Shown here one piece after another: positions 1-9,548 of a stretch of DNA of 64,000 nt. The DNA is from Uloborus plumipes. Taxonomy: Eukaryota; Arthropoda; Arachnida; Araneae; Uloboridae. Every line of letters starts with the position of its first letter. Within the stretch, counting starts at the first letter, position 1. The notes below the pieces were generated by a model. The model was given only the letters and a program-made list of their open reading frames with translations. It had not been told where the DNA came from and did no database searches. The DNA lies in contig JAXGGA010002268.1 of the NCBI GenBank assembly GCA_038373865.1, positions 1 through 64,000 on the forward strand, read 5' to 3'. A program made the position numbers and the translations under genes.

Positions 1-194
1 TTTGGATATTGGACGCTGAAAACTTGTATCTGTTAGTTTCAAAGACATGTTTTCACCACCATAAAATTTCATCGAAATCGAAGGTGGTTGGAGTCGCAGT
101 CGGAGTCGACATGTTTTTCAGCAACTCCGACTCCGACTCCTTTAGTCCAAAATCAGTCCGACTCCGACTCTTCGACTCCGACTCCGCAGCCCTG
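1..194. mobile_element. Terminal part of a hAT-like element, cut by the window edge
   Basis: The stretch is rich in GACTCC/GGAGTC hexamers and ends in GACTCCGCAGCCCTG, which reversed reads CAGGGCTGCGGAGTC, a typical hAT-type terminus (CAGGG plus a GGAGTC-rich subterminal region). It stops abruptly inside a 61-bp tandem array, as expected for an insertion. If it is hAT, the 8 bases after the end (GATAATAT) should also sit just before its other end, outside the window. No transposase is seen. The open frame at 9-257 crosses the element/array boundary and is not coding. Confidence 0.6.
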
Positions 195-480
195 GATAAT
201 ATTACTGTTTTTGCACGTCAAATATCACGTTCCTTAAGCACTGAAATGACACCGTGATAATATTACTGTTTTTGCACGTCAAATATCACGTTCTTTAAGC
301 ACTGAAATGACACCGTGATAATATTACTGTTTTTGCACGTCAAATATCACGTTCTTTAAGCACTGAAATGACACCGTGATAATATTACTGTTTTTGCACG
401 TCAAATATCACGTTCTTTAAGCACTGAAATGACACCGTGATAATATTACTGTTTTTGCACGTCGAATATAACGTTCAAGT
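195..480. repeat. 61-bp minisatellite, about 4.6 copies
   Basis: The GATAATATTACTG core recurs at 195, 256, 317, 378 and 439, giving a strict 61-bp period. Each unit contains an inverted CGTGATA...TATCACG pair. Copies differ by only one or two bases; the last is changed to GTCGAATATAACG. The same array, with the same downstream flank, occurs at 4548-4993, so the array is part of a dispersed element. Confidence 0.9.
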
Positions 481-551
481 GACACTTAGCACCGTTATTT
501 GACCAATAACACCATTTTTGCACCAAATTTGAACGTTCTGGTGCTGCTGGG
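481..551. repeat. Conserved flank of the 61-bp array element
   Basis: About 70 bp from GACACTTAGCACCG to GGTGCTGCTGGGG are nearly identical to 4921-4993, directly after the other array. Similarity ends right after GCTGCTGGGG in both places, which marks a likely element terminus. At 4993 it is followed by TTAA, here by ACTCG. Confidence 0.75.
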
Positions 552-689
552 GACTCGGCTACTTTCGTATTCCGTGCTGATAAGTGCATAATAAGCACGA
601 CACTGCAGTCCATGGATCGAAATGGCCAAGTTGGCGGTGTATTGCATGTTAATGCCTTAGCCCTTGCTTAGGGGCGGTTACTCATTGCT
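552..689. other. Non-coding; contains a short dispersed repeat
   Basis: No gene. The segment around 609-650 (CTGCAGTCC...GTTGGCGGTGTATTGCA) is closely matched on the opposite strand at 46,332-46,376, so it belongs to an unclassified interspersed repeat. Confidence 0.5.
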
Positions 690-1029
690 CTAAACCTTTT
701 TTTGTTTGAAAGATTTCGTCAAGTACACATCATCCTCGTATTTGATTTTTCGATTTGAACTATTTTTCATTCAATTTTGAATATTTCAAAAAACCAACTC
801 GAACCTTTTAACCTATTTCAAAAAATTAACACCCCCCCCCTCCCCAGGATCCCCTAATAACTTTTGAATGGATAGTACGATTTGATCTGTTTTTTTTTTT
901 TTCGAAGTATCATAACGAGGACGTACATTCGCAATCTAACATGTTTAAGAGAGTATTGATCTGATGCTAGAATGTCAATGTTAGTTTTTGGGAAGTGGGC
1001 TCGTTTAGTTCTGGGCAGAGCTTCTTGTT
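690..1029 (+). mobile_element. 3' fragment of the HINE/DINE-1-like family
   Basis: Diverged but collinear with 10,320-11,237: one unit with the phrase TAATAACTTTTGAATG, then GGGAAGTGGGCTCGTTTAGTTCT and the terminal CTTCTTGTT. It ends at the same base as the two longer copies (11,237 and 48,064). The long tandem array is missing here. See 9549-11237 for the family description. Confidence 0.6.
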
Positions 1030-2109
1030 AATCTTATTTTTATTCATTTATTCATTTCTGTAACAAACCATTGAGCGAAGATCTTGCCCTGTATCAGTAG
1101 TGTCCAACATCTTTACTGTTTGCTTAAGATGTATTTAGTGCAATTGAATCAGTGAGAGCAAAAACCACTTCATTCAAAAGAATTCAAAAATTCGTTTTTC
1201 ATGGAAACAAGCTCTGGAAGGTAAGATGCGTGTTGACAGCAAAAATCGCGTCAACCAGGCTAGTAGTACCAAAGTTACGGGGCCTCCCTTCTGAACTTTG
1301 AGCGCAGAAACGACGTGAGTCCAGTGACTGACGTTGTTTATGCACTCAACGCTAGAACGAGCATGACTTTATTAGGGTGCACGATCGTTCCCAACGATCT
1401 GATTTCAGTACTATTAAGAGGACGATACATAAAGATGATCGGATTTACATACATAAAGCACTAACGTAGCCAGAATTTTCTTGGTGGGGGGGGGGGGCGG
1501 TGATCAAAACAATCTTTTCTCGATTGATTCCGTATTGTTTTTTAACGATGTATGAGTAAAATTGATCTGTTCTTAGAGCTTAATAATTTTTTGAAGTCAT
1601 GTGTCACAATAATAAAGCAAGAGCTACTTCATATTTGATAAAATCATAAATAAATATAAATTTTTAATGTATGATAACTTTTTCCCCAAGTGTTAAAGCC
1701 TATTAAGTGCAAAAGCAATATCAGTCCAAATTACATTTTCAATTTTCCTGAGCCCGATTGAATCTATGTAGTTTTTGCGTTATAGCAATATACATGCATG
1801 TTATGATGCAGGAAAAAAAGAATTGCTCAACTATTTGAAAATTTGGAGGAGCTATGACATTTTTTCTCTCTCCTGAAAAATTTGAAATTCTTGACTGACG
1901 TTGTTCTTTTCACTCATCGATTCAATTAGATAATTATAAATATCTCAATACATTTAAAATTTTATAACTTAAGTGGAACGCCTAAATATAATGCAGAAAA
2001 ATTTTCACATTATTTTTTTAAATACATATTTTTACAAAATATTTCGCAAAATAATGAAGCACGTGTTCTGTATATGAACTATTTTGAGCAATTTTTAAAA
2101 ATTGATTAG
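1030..2109. other. Intergenic, no gene recognised
   Basis: AT-rich, with stops in all frames and no conserved domain that I can see. A G-run near 1487 follows CGTAGCCAGAATTTTC, a type of sequence often found next to hAT termini, but no partner end was found. Confidence 0.5.
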
Positions 2110-2412
2110 GGCAGGGATTCAAGTGAAATAGCACTGCGATCGCTTCGAATTGCAATCGCTACTGGAAGTGAATTACATTATCATCAACTTAAATTGGCAT
2201 GACGTCACTACGGGTGGAGCCAATAAGAGCTGACCAGCACTCAGCGATCTCCTCTTATTCGCCAAGTAGGCTGTGACGTTTTATCTGGCTCGTTTTTCAT
2301 AGGCAAACGTTACGCTGACGTCACGATGTTTTTATCAAGAAAAGTTCTAATGCAATTCATTTCCAGTCGCGATTGTAATTTGCGATTGCCTGTTTCACTT
2401 GAATCCCTGCCT
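2110..2412. mobile_element. MITE with long (about 65 bp) imperfect terminal inverted repeats
   Basis: The left end GGCAGGGATTCAAGTGAAA matches the reverse complement of the right end TTTCACTTGAATCCCTGCC, and similarity continues for about 65 bp on each side (ACTGGAA.TGAATT.CATT). The middle (2198-2341) is a GC-richer core with several TGACGTCA-like sites. That core is shared with a second element at 6693-6882, which has different ends. No coding capacity. The CAGGG start would suit hAT, but no 8-bp duplication is readable. Confidence 0.75.
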
Positions 2413-2647
2413 AGGAAGCATAAACATTTCGAAGCAATTTTACAAAGCAAAAAGCATTCCCATATTTTTTCATGAAAAACTGATATTTTTCCAAGAAATA
2501 ATCTTAATCGTTTTTTGACGAGAAAGCAGTTTTAAAAGTCAATTTAAAACTCCTTGGACAAGCGTTATAAAACCAAGTAGTATCATCTGATGTGGATAGG
2601 TAATCAATAAGTGATTGTTGCCATAGCGATGCCTTAAGTTAGATGTA

Positions 2648-2821
2648 CTGTCGTCCTCGCTTAATCAGGTAACGGATAAACGAATACCCAGCTTATACGA
2701 ATAATTTAACTCGGAACCGATGCCATAGACGTAATGTTAAAGATCCCCGCTTAATCGAATACCCCGTTTAATCGAATAATATTTCTTGGAACCGACAGTA
2801 TTCGTTTAAGCGGGCCGACAG
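2648..2821. mobile_element. pogo/Tigger-like MITE, 174 bp
   Basis: Bounded by CTGTCG...CGACAG with TA on both sides (2646-2647 and 2822-2823), as in Tc1/mariner-superfamily insertions. The interior is built from CGCTTAATCGAATA-type phrases in both directions, typical of pogo/Tigger-derived short elements. A second copy in opposite orientation is at 6467-6641. Confidence 0.75.
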
Positions 2822-2823
2822 TA

Positions 2824-3457
2824 GTACATTTTTGCTAAGACTGTATGATAAATTTATTTTATTTATTTTTTTTAACTATCAATTTGTTTTTGTCGAGGTT
2901 TTTCAATATACAGTGAAACTTCAGTAACTCGACGCGGATAACTCGACTACCTCGGTAAGGCGAAATTTATTTTTCCAATGGCTAGTCTAATGTTAATTTC
3001 AATGGGTGCAATCCTCTCTGACTTGATATAAATTTACAGAAACCTCTAGAAGTCGACACCCACACCACTTGCTATTTTAGTCCAACTTTTGCTACCGATA
3101 CTCTTTCACACTGACCATTTCTGAGAGCTGTGCGGTTTCTGGGTAAGCTAATTGAAGGGCTTGGAGGATGAAGGGGCTATGTTACATTTAAAAAAATGAA
3201 CACTCTGGACAATGGTAAGCAATGGATACAGGTAAGCAAATAAAACTTGGTGCATCAAAAAGTAGATGTCATTAGACCCATTTCACACGCACACTAACGA
3301 CAAAACGAGAAAACAAAAGAGTTGCAACAATTGCAGCAATTAAACTTTGAGATCAATTACTCGCAATTTCTGTTTTGTCTTATAACACCTTCATCTCCCA
3401 AGTCCTTCAATTCCTTTTTTTTCAGAAAAAAAGCTCTATTAGAGGTTGTACCTAAAG
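2824..3457. other. Non-coding; possible pogo-like end near 2911
   Basis: TACAGTGAAACTTCAGTAAC at about 2909-2928, followed by CTCGACG..CTCGAC phrases, looks like one end of another pogo/Tigger-like element; its partner end is not found. The rest, up to the hAT element at 3458, shows nothing recognisable. Confidence 0.4.
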
Positions 3458-4221
3458 CAGTGCCGTATTTACGTATGGGCTTAATGGGCTATAGCCCAGG
3501 GCGGCACGATTGGAGGGGCGGCACTTTTTCCATGCAAAGTGAAGAGCTTTTTTTTAGACAGTAGGGCGGATCAGCTGCGAGAATTACATCAATTAATTGA
3601 ATTAAATACTGTTCTTTATTTAATAACACTGGAATGCTGATGGAATTTTTCATACAAAAGTATTGAACCTCAGGGGGAAAAAAAGAAAAGAAGATAAGAC
3701 AGGAATAAGACTAGAAAGATGAGAAAAAAAGACTGCGAGACAGAAAAAAATGTTCGTTAAAACCGGGTCTTGCTCGTTAAAAACGGATTCTGTTCCATAG
3801 ACTTCCCAAGCAGCACAAAGGCGTTCAAAACACGTTCTGCAACACGTACAGAGCGCACCAGCCGGCACGTTCAAAACACGTTCTCGCAGCACGTGTTGTC
3901 AACGTCTATGTGTCTCATCGATCGATGGTAATATGACACGTCGAAATCTGGTGTTGACCACCTTTTTTTGTCCCAGTTTTGAACGTGGAATGATAGGTTA
4001 TATTTAGGTTCTGGAAATACGTTTGTTTTCAGTGCTCCCCAGCTAAAAAGTATACTACGTATACCCCACTATCCGGGGCCGTGACGTGTTTTAACCTTGA
4101 CGTCATTTTTGATCCGCCATTTTTGATCCATGATCGTCGCCATCTTGGTTTTAATTATTAAATTACTTAATTAATTTAATGTAATTATTGATTGTTTAAT
4201 TACATTGAATTTAATATATTC

Positions 4222-4295
4222 ATTCCGCGGGATTCGAACGCGGGTCCCTTGCGACTCCAGCAGGACACGCTAACCACTAGACGCTACTTGATCAT
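4222..4295 (-). repeat. tRNA-like sequence, probably SINE-derived or a tRNA pseudogene
   Basis: The minus strand has an A-box-like TAGTGGTTAGCG and a B-box-like GCGTTCGAATCC at normal tRNA spacing. The T-stem has mismatches around the TTCGAAT loop, and the anticodon stem CCTGC/GCAAG has one mismatch, so a functional tRNA is unlikely. It could be the head of a tRNA-derived SINE or a degenerate tRNA copy. Confidence 0.5.
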
Positions 4296-4547
4296 ATCGA
4301 GGGAGAAAAATAATACTTTAAAAGAAAATTTTTTTGCAGGAGGCGCCATCTATGAAAGACTAAGGGCGTAAATCATATCATTTTATTAGTATGAATATAA
4401 TGTTTTTTTACTGAAATGCATGCAAATCTGATTAGGATCTTGGGAGAAAGAGTTGTTTAGGATAAAACTTAAAGTTTCTGCAGATATGATTCCTCCCCCC
4501 TTTCTAAAAAGCAGCAATTCACGACCTCAATTCTGAGAAATTAAGCA

Positions 4548-4993
4548 CCTCCTTAAGCACTGAAATGACACCGTGATAATATTACTGTTTTTGCACGTCA
4601 AATATCACGTTCCTTAAGCACTGAAATGACACCGTGATAATATTACTGTTTTCGCACGTCAAATATCACGTTCCTTAAGCACTGAAATGACACCGTGATA
4701 ATATTACTGTTTTTGCACGTCAAATATCACGTTCCTTAAGCACTGAAATGACACCGTGATAATATTACTGTTTTTGCACGTCAAATATCACGTTCCTTAA
4801 GCACTGAAATGACACCGTGATAATATTACTGTTTTTGCACGTCAAATATCACGTTCTTTAAGCACTGAAATGACACCGTGATAATATTACTGTTTTTGCA
4901 CGTCGAATATAACGTTCGAGGGACACTTAGCACCGTTATTTGACCAATAACACCAGTTTTGCACCAAATTTGAACGTTCTGGTGCTGCTGGGG
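4548..4993. repeat. Second 61-bp minisatellite (6 copies) plus conserved flank
   Basis: The GATAATATTACTG core recurs at 4575, 4636, 4697, 4758, 4819 and 4880 (61-bp period). The last unit carries the same GTCGAATATAACG variant as the array at 195-480 and is followed by the same 70-bp flank ending GCTGCTGGGG at 4993. A possible opposite end, CCCAAGCAGCAC at about 3807, resembles the inverted flank (CCCCAGCAGCAC), so the whole element may run from about 3807 to 4993. Confidence 0.85.
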
Positions 4994-5011
4994 TTAACAT
5001 TGATCCAACAA

Positions 5012-5084
5012 AATATTCTCGTTTCCCTCGTTAAATCCGAGTTATCGTTATATCCGAGATCGTTATAAACGAGTTAGACTGTAT
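5012..5084. mobile_element. Fragment of a pogo-like terminus
   Basis: Reversed, it begins TACAGTCTAACTCG and continues with alternating ATAACGA / CTCGGAT phrases typical of pogo/Tigger-derived MITE ends. Only one end is present. Confidence 0.4.
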
Positions 5085-5454
5085 TCATTACACATTTTTT
5101 AAAATTATTTTATCGTTTATATATTTATTGATATTTTTTCTAAAATATTTAAATGAAGCCATGATCCATTTCAATAAAATTTTGTACACCAGTCGAGATC
5201 AGCCAACACAAGAAAAAAAAGCAAATTTTATGAAAAATAAATTTTTTAAACTATTTTTGAAACAAATATGTGAAGATTATTCATTTCAAAAACTGTTTTA
5301 AATTTCGAAAGAAAGTTCTTAATGTAATTAAGTACTAAAAATGTTGATTTATAATAATGTAAGAGCAGATTTGTAGTAGTAAAAGTTGAGATTCGCAAAA
5401 GACGAATTTTTACCAATTGGCTGGTTGTTAACAACCAACCAATTTCATGTTTAA

Positions 5455-5500
5455 CTAGCTGTGTGGCCGGGCTTTGCACGGTTTACCTTGAAAATACATT
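5455..5500 (-). mobile_element. Helitron 3' end fragment
   Basis: Read on the minus strand: CCGTGCAAAGCCCGGCC, then ACACAGCTAG followed by T. This is the small hairpin plus CTAG terminus of the same type as the Helitron ending at 39,345. No 5' TC end was found nearby, so it is truncated. Confidence 0.6.
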
Positions 5501-5627
5501 TTATGTCAAGTAAATAAAAAAGTTTTTTTTTTTTACAACTCTGAAATTCAACACCTCAAGGGGGGGGGGGCGGCCAGTTTCAAAAGCCCAGGGCGGCCTC
5601 ACGTCCAAATACGCCTCTGACCTAAAG

Positions 5628-6466
5628 GAGCCTGCCCCACTGAGTGTGAAGATTGAGAGAAGCCTTCAACTCAATGCGGAAGTCTCTTTCGTAATTATTT
5701 GACTTCATTATACCCTGTGTAACGAGAGCTGGCGGCTCAAAGTAAAATTAATTTCCCACTCTCCGCACTTTTCCCCTGATGGTTGTCATAGTTACGGCGC
5801 TATGGACTTTTTCCCCACTTAGCTTTTGCAACAATGGTTAAATGCAAACGGTTAAAATTGCTTTGTGCGTAAACTATTATTCTATTGAAAAATCAACGTT
5901 AATAAAGCACAACTTTTTCTTAGAAATTTTTGCTGTATTAATGTATGACTAGATTTGTTAGAAAACGTTGAGAAATAACTGAGACATGAGGATATAAATA
6001 AAAGCGTAAGCCTAATTCGATAAACATAAAATAAATGAAATGCCTCAACAGCAGTGCATAAAGAAAAGAGCGGAGTTGTTTTCTTTCGTACGGTTTCCAT
6101 GGGGACGACGCAAAACTTCAAAACTTGATACGCCTATTTTAAAGTAACCGAGTATAGTTAAAGGCTCTTATCTTCTTTCGCTTCTCTCGATCTTCACACC
6201 GAGTGCTTTTGATACAGTCCCGTTGCTAGTAAGAGGGTGGAGAAATGAATTCAGGGCAATCAGCAAGTTTGTTTTTCAAATAAGTGAGAACAAGGCTTTT
6301 CTCTATAATTACCTGATAGACAGAGACCTCTTATATATTTTCAAAATTATTGATTTATTCCTTATTAGATGTTCAAAATTGTCCTATTTATTTTGTTATG
6401 TTCTTTTTAACAAAAGAAAAAAAAAGAAAGACAGAAAGGAAGAAAAAATCATTTCTAAAATAAATA
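5628..6466. other. Intergenic, nothing recognised
   Basis: About 840 bp without a recognisable gene or repeat terminus. The small open frames here have no domain features and a base composition like the surroundings. Confidence 0.5.
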
Positions 6467-6641
6467 CTGTCGGCCCCGCTTAAACGAATACTGTCAGTTC
6501 CAAGAAATATTATTCTATTAAGCCGGGTATTCGCTTAAGCGGGGATCTTTAACATTGCGTCTATGGCACCGGTTCCGGGAAGATTTATTCATATAAGAGG
6601 GGTATTCGTTTATTTGTTACCCGATTAAGCGGGGTCGACAG
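6467..6641. mobile_element. pogo/Tigger-like MITE, 175 bp, inverted copy of 2648-2821
   Basis: CTGTCGGCCCCGCTTAA at the left and TTAAGCGGGGTCGACAG at the right, flanked by TA (6465-6466 and 6642-6643). Its reverse complement aligns along its whole length with 2648-2821, including GGATAAACGAATACC-type phrases and the middle GCCATAGACG segment. Confidence 0.8.
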
Positions 6642-6692
6642 TATCTTTAACGTAGATGATAAGCATTAGTAAATAAGCAATATAGAAAACAC

Positions 6693-6882
6693 TACTATAC
6701 TAGAATGCAACTTAACTTGACACTGAACGTCACTACGGGCGGAGCCAATAAGAGCTCACAAACAGTCAGCGATCTCCTCTAATTCGCCAAGTAGGCTGTG
6801 ACGTCTTATCTAACTCGTTTTTCATAGGCTAACGTCACGCAAACGTCACGATGCTGTTGTCAAGATAGGTTGTAGTGTAGTA
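6693..6882. mobile_element. MITE sharing its core with 2110-2412
   Basis: Degenerate terminal repeats start CTAYACTA and run to CTTGA on both sides. The middle, 6727-6863, matches 2198-2341 closely (GCCAATAAGAGCT, CAGCGATCTCCTCT, CGCCAAGTAGGCTGTGACGT, CTCGTTTTTCATAGGC), but the outer 60 bp do not resemble those of the earlier element. Confidence 0.65.
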
Positions 6883-6891
6883 ATGAAATTA

Positions 6892-6981
6892 CAGAACCTC
6901 GGTAAGTTGACACCAGCTTAACTCGACATATTTTTGATAGTCCCTTTGGGTGTCGGGTAACCGAGGTTCCACCCTCCACTG
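6892..6981. mobile_element. Short pogo-like MITE, 90 bp
   Basis: Left CAGAACCTCGGTAAGTTGAC; right reversed CAGTGGAGGGTGGAACCTCG. It is flanked by TA at 6890-6891 and 6982-6983. The AACCTCGGTTA phrase and palindromic layout are typical of pogo/Tigger-derived short elements. Confidence 0.65.
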
Positions 6982-6983
6982 TA

Positions 6984-8261
6984 TGTAATTCTAGCACGAA
7001 GGGGATTAGAAAATCTGGAACAATGCAAAACTTGAATTTGAAGAAAACAGCATTGTTATACTTAAAAAATGAAACACAACAAAACTGAATAGTACTCCAT
7101 TAAAGAAAGCAAGAGAAATAAACTTTCATTAATATTTGCTTTCTTACTTCCAGCACATCTTTCAAAATTATTCTTTAATTACAAACACATTAAAAACTGA
7201 GAAATAAATTAGTAATAAAGTCAAGTGGGTACACATTAGCAGCAATAACTTCTACTTAAGGCGATTTAAAGAATTTTGTATTACCTGTTTGCGTAATTTT
7301 TCTTAATTTTACTTTATTTTTTTAAAAAATCAATGTCATCTATATCATTTTTCACTTAATTTTACGTAGTAAAGGAAGAATTGTGATCGCAAAAAAAAAT
7401 TTACTCAAATTTCGGTCTAAATTTTGATTTTGCTCACCCCCGAATGAATATTGAGTAGTTTTTTCGACCTATCAGCACGTGCATATGTACCTACCAAGAT
7501 ATAACCAGCTGAAAAATCCTTTTCAACCTCCCCCAAGTTAATTACGACGAGTTTTTTTTTTTTTTTGTGACGTCTGTATATACGTATGCATGTGCGTATG
7601 TATGTCGTATAACTGAAAAACTATATGCCGTAGAAGCTTCTAGTTTGGTATGCAGGCTCTTAGGGGGGTCTAGTCGTGCTCCTCCCCTTGTGGTTGCATT
7701 CGAATGCTCCCAATGTTGCATTCGAATGTTCCCAATGGGATGTTTTACACCTTTTTTGTTGTAAATCTGTTAATTTCAATGCAGACTTAATACTTAAGTG
7801 GTATGAGTTGGTGCGACCCCTTGGCGATACATCGCTAAGTTGGCGACAAATTTTGCGAAAAAAATTATTTTTGAATTTGTCTTCAATTGGCGCTATTGGC
7901 GATATTTTGCAAAAAATCCACTGAATGATCCTAAAATCGGCGATATTTAGAAAATGTATCATTGTATAACATTTTTTTGCTTTGTTTCGAGGCAAGTTAG
8001 GGGTGTAAATGATTGAATTGTTACCTTACTCACTCCAAGCACTATTTTAACACTTAAGGCATCTACTAAGAAATTTACACGTAAAAGGAAATAGTGTGGG
8101 GGTCCATACCAGATTTTTTTTTTTTTTTTTTTTTAATCTTTAGTCTGTAATTCAACGAAACTACTCAGATTTTCAATCAATATTAAGGCTTCAGAAGGTA
8201 TTGGAGCATTCAAACTTTCGGGGAGCTGTTTCTAAGAAGATATCCACTTTTTGCTTATGTA
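6984..8261. other. Intergenic, low-complexity; short direct repeat near 7690-7735
   Basis: AT-rich sequence without a gene. TGCATTCGAATG followed by (C/T)TCCCAAT occurs twice in tandem at about 7694-7735. Poly-T runs follow at 8107-8135. The overlapping frames at 7567-7995 on both strands show no conserved domain. Confidence 0.5.
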
Positions 8262-8436
8262 CGGTGGCCGCAGCTTATTGAAATCATGTTTGTTCTAACA
8301 CTTTTGATTCAGTAAAGCGGTTGATTCGAAAAAGCGGCTAATTTTATAAAGCGGGATTTTTTTATGTTTTCGACAATTTGATTCATTAAAGCGACTGATT
8401 CAACAACCTACTGATTCAATTAAGCAGCTCCCGCTG
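8262..8436. mobile_element. pogo/Tigger-like MITE, 175 bp, second subfamily
   Basis: Left CGGTGGCCGCAGCTTATTG and right reversed CAGCGGGAGCTGCTTAATTG form imperfect inverted ends with TA on both sides (8260-8261 and 8437-8438). The inside repeats GATTCAnTAAAGCG phrases in both orientations. A broken copy of the same subfamily is at about 13,410-13,532. Confidence 0.75.
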
Positions 8437-8438
8437 TA

Positions 8439-8737
8439 TTGGCTGTAAATCAGATTTACGTTTATCATCTTACTCGAATTAACATTTCAAACGTTTTACG
8501 AGATTCTTCTTTCCAAAAAAAAAAACTCTTAATAACTTCATCTTGTTGCTTATTACGCCGGATTTGCAAGATTTCTTAAATGGAAAAAAAACGTCAACAA
8601 AGGTTTTGAAATCCTTGTTTGATAGGAAAATGGCAGTAATATTGCATGAAATTTTATTTCAAAATATGCCCATAAACTATACCCAGTTTTCCTTATAGTG
8701 CTCCTTTGATAAGTTCAACTATGGCCTTGACAATATT

Positions 8738-8768
<31 letters not shown>

Positions 8769-9548
8769 GAGGAGTTCAGTTTAAAAAAAAGAACTTGTCG
8801 TTATTGGAGCAAATTTAAGTTGGAATATTGTATGAAAGTAACCTAGCTCGATTGGGCGATAAATACACTTCCCTATAACCCCAAAAAAAGTATACATTGT
8901 CAAGGTCATAGCTTAACTTTTCAGAGGAGAACTATACTATTGATTTAAAATTAAATGTTTTTTTTTTCCTTCAAATTTTAAAAAACCTGAAATCGGAAAG
9001 TTTCACTCAGATTTCAACCTATCGTTCTCTTGACTTCCAAAACAAAGTTTTTGTCGTAAAAAGAAAAAAAAATATTTTTTCGTTGGAACCAATTAGTAAA
9101 CTCAATTACCCAGAAACAGAAATCGTCTTACGTAGTTTTATATTGCAAACTAATTTGCTTGATTTCTGTCGAAATACAAAAGTCTACATTTGTTTACTTT
9201 CGTAGCAACATGCATAAATTTTTTAACAATACCTAATTAATCATTAAATTTGGACTCGGAAACAGACACGATTTCAAACACTTCGAAATAAACTCAAAAC
9301 CCTTCCAGATTTTATCTTTTGCTTAGTAGAAATTGATTTGTCAGTTAAGTAAATTTGTTTAATTCGGCATTGTTATTTTTTCTGTGTCTCGATTTAATGG
9401 GAAAGTATACACGCCCCGAGATCATGTTTTTAAAACTCTTCTGCAGCAGCAGAATCTGAAATTCAAGTTAATTTTGAAACGTTTTTCTCGAAAGGAATTC
9501 GACTTGTTTCTAATCTCATTATTTTTAATGAATGTAAATCTTCCGCCG
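8439..9548. other. Intergenic, poly-T and AT-rich
   Basis: No gene or element terminus recognised. It includes a T-run of about 28 bp at 8742-8768. CAAGGTCATAG at about 8900 and its inverse near 8723 (CTATGGCCTTG) hint at a small hairpin-like repeat but no defined element. Confidence 0.4.

Larger units (their letters stand above)
3458..5619. mobile_element. hAT-like element, 2,162 bp, non-autonomous, with nested repeats
   Basis: The left end CAGTGCCGTATTTACG and the right end (reversed CAGAGGCGTATTTGG) form imperfect terminal repeats, both followed inward by a GCCCAGGGCGGC motif. The 8-bp sequence ACCTAAAG occurs on both sides (3450-3457 and 5620-5627), as hAT insertion predicts. No transposase frame is present. 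Other repeats lie inside: a tRNA-like piece (4222-4295), the second 61-bp array (4548-4993), a pogo-like end (about 5012-5084) and a Helitron 3' end (5455). Confidence 0.85.

Noticed and set aside
4222..4295. Functional tRNA gene on the minus strand
   Set aside because: A and B boxes are present, but T-stem and anticodon-stem pairing is broken and the 5' acceptor half does not pair.
195..4920. TAATATTAC nonamer, identical to the origin nonamer of some circular ssDNA replicons, in every 61-bp unit
   Set aside because: The unit counts as one occurrence, the nonamer is almost all A/T and a few are expected by chance in 64 kb of such DNA, and it is not in the loop of a proper stem. No Rep gene is nearby.
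195..4993. Regular 61-bp repeats considered as a CRISPR array
   Set aside because: The whole unit is repeated with no variable spacers, and the context is eukaryotic with no Cas genes.
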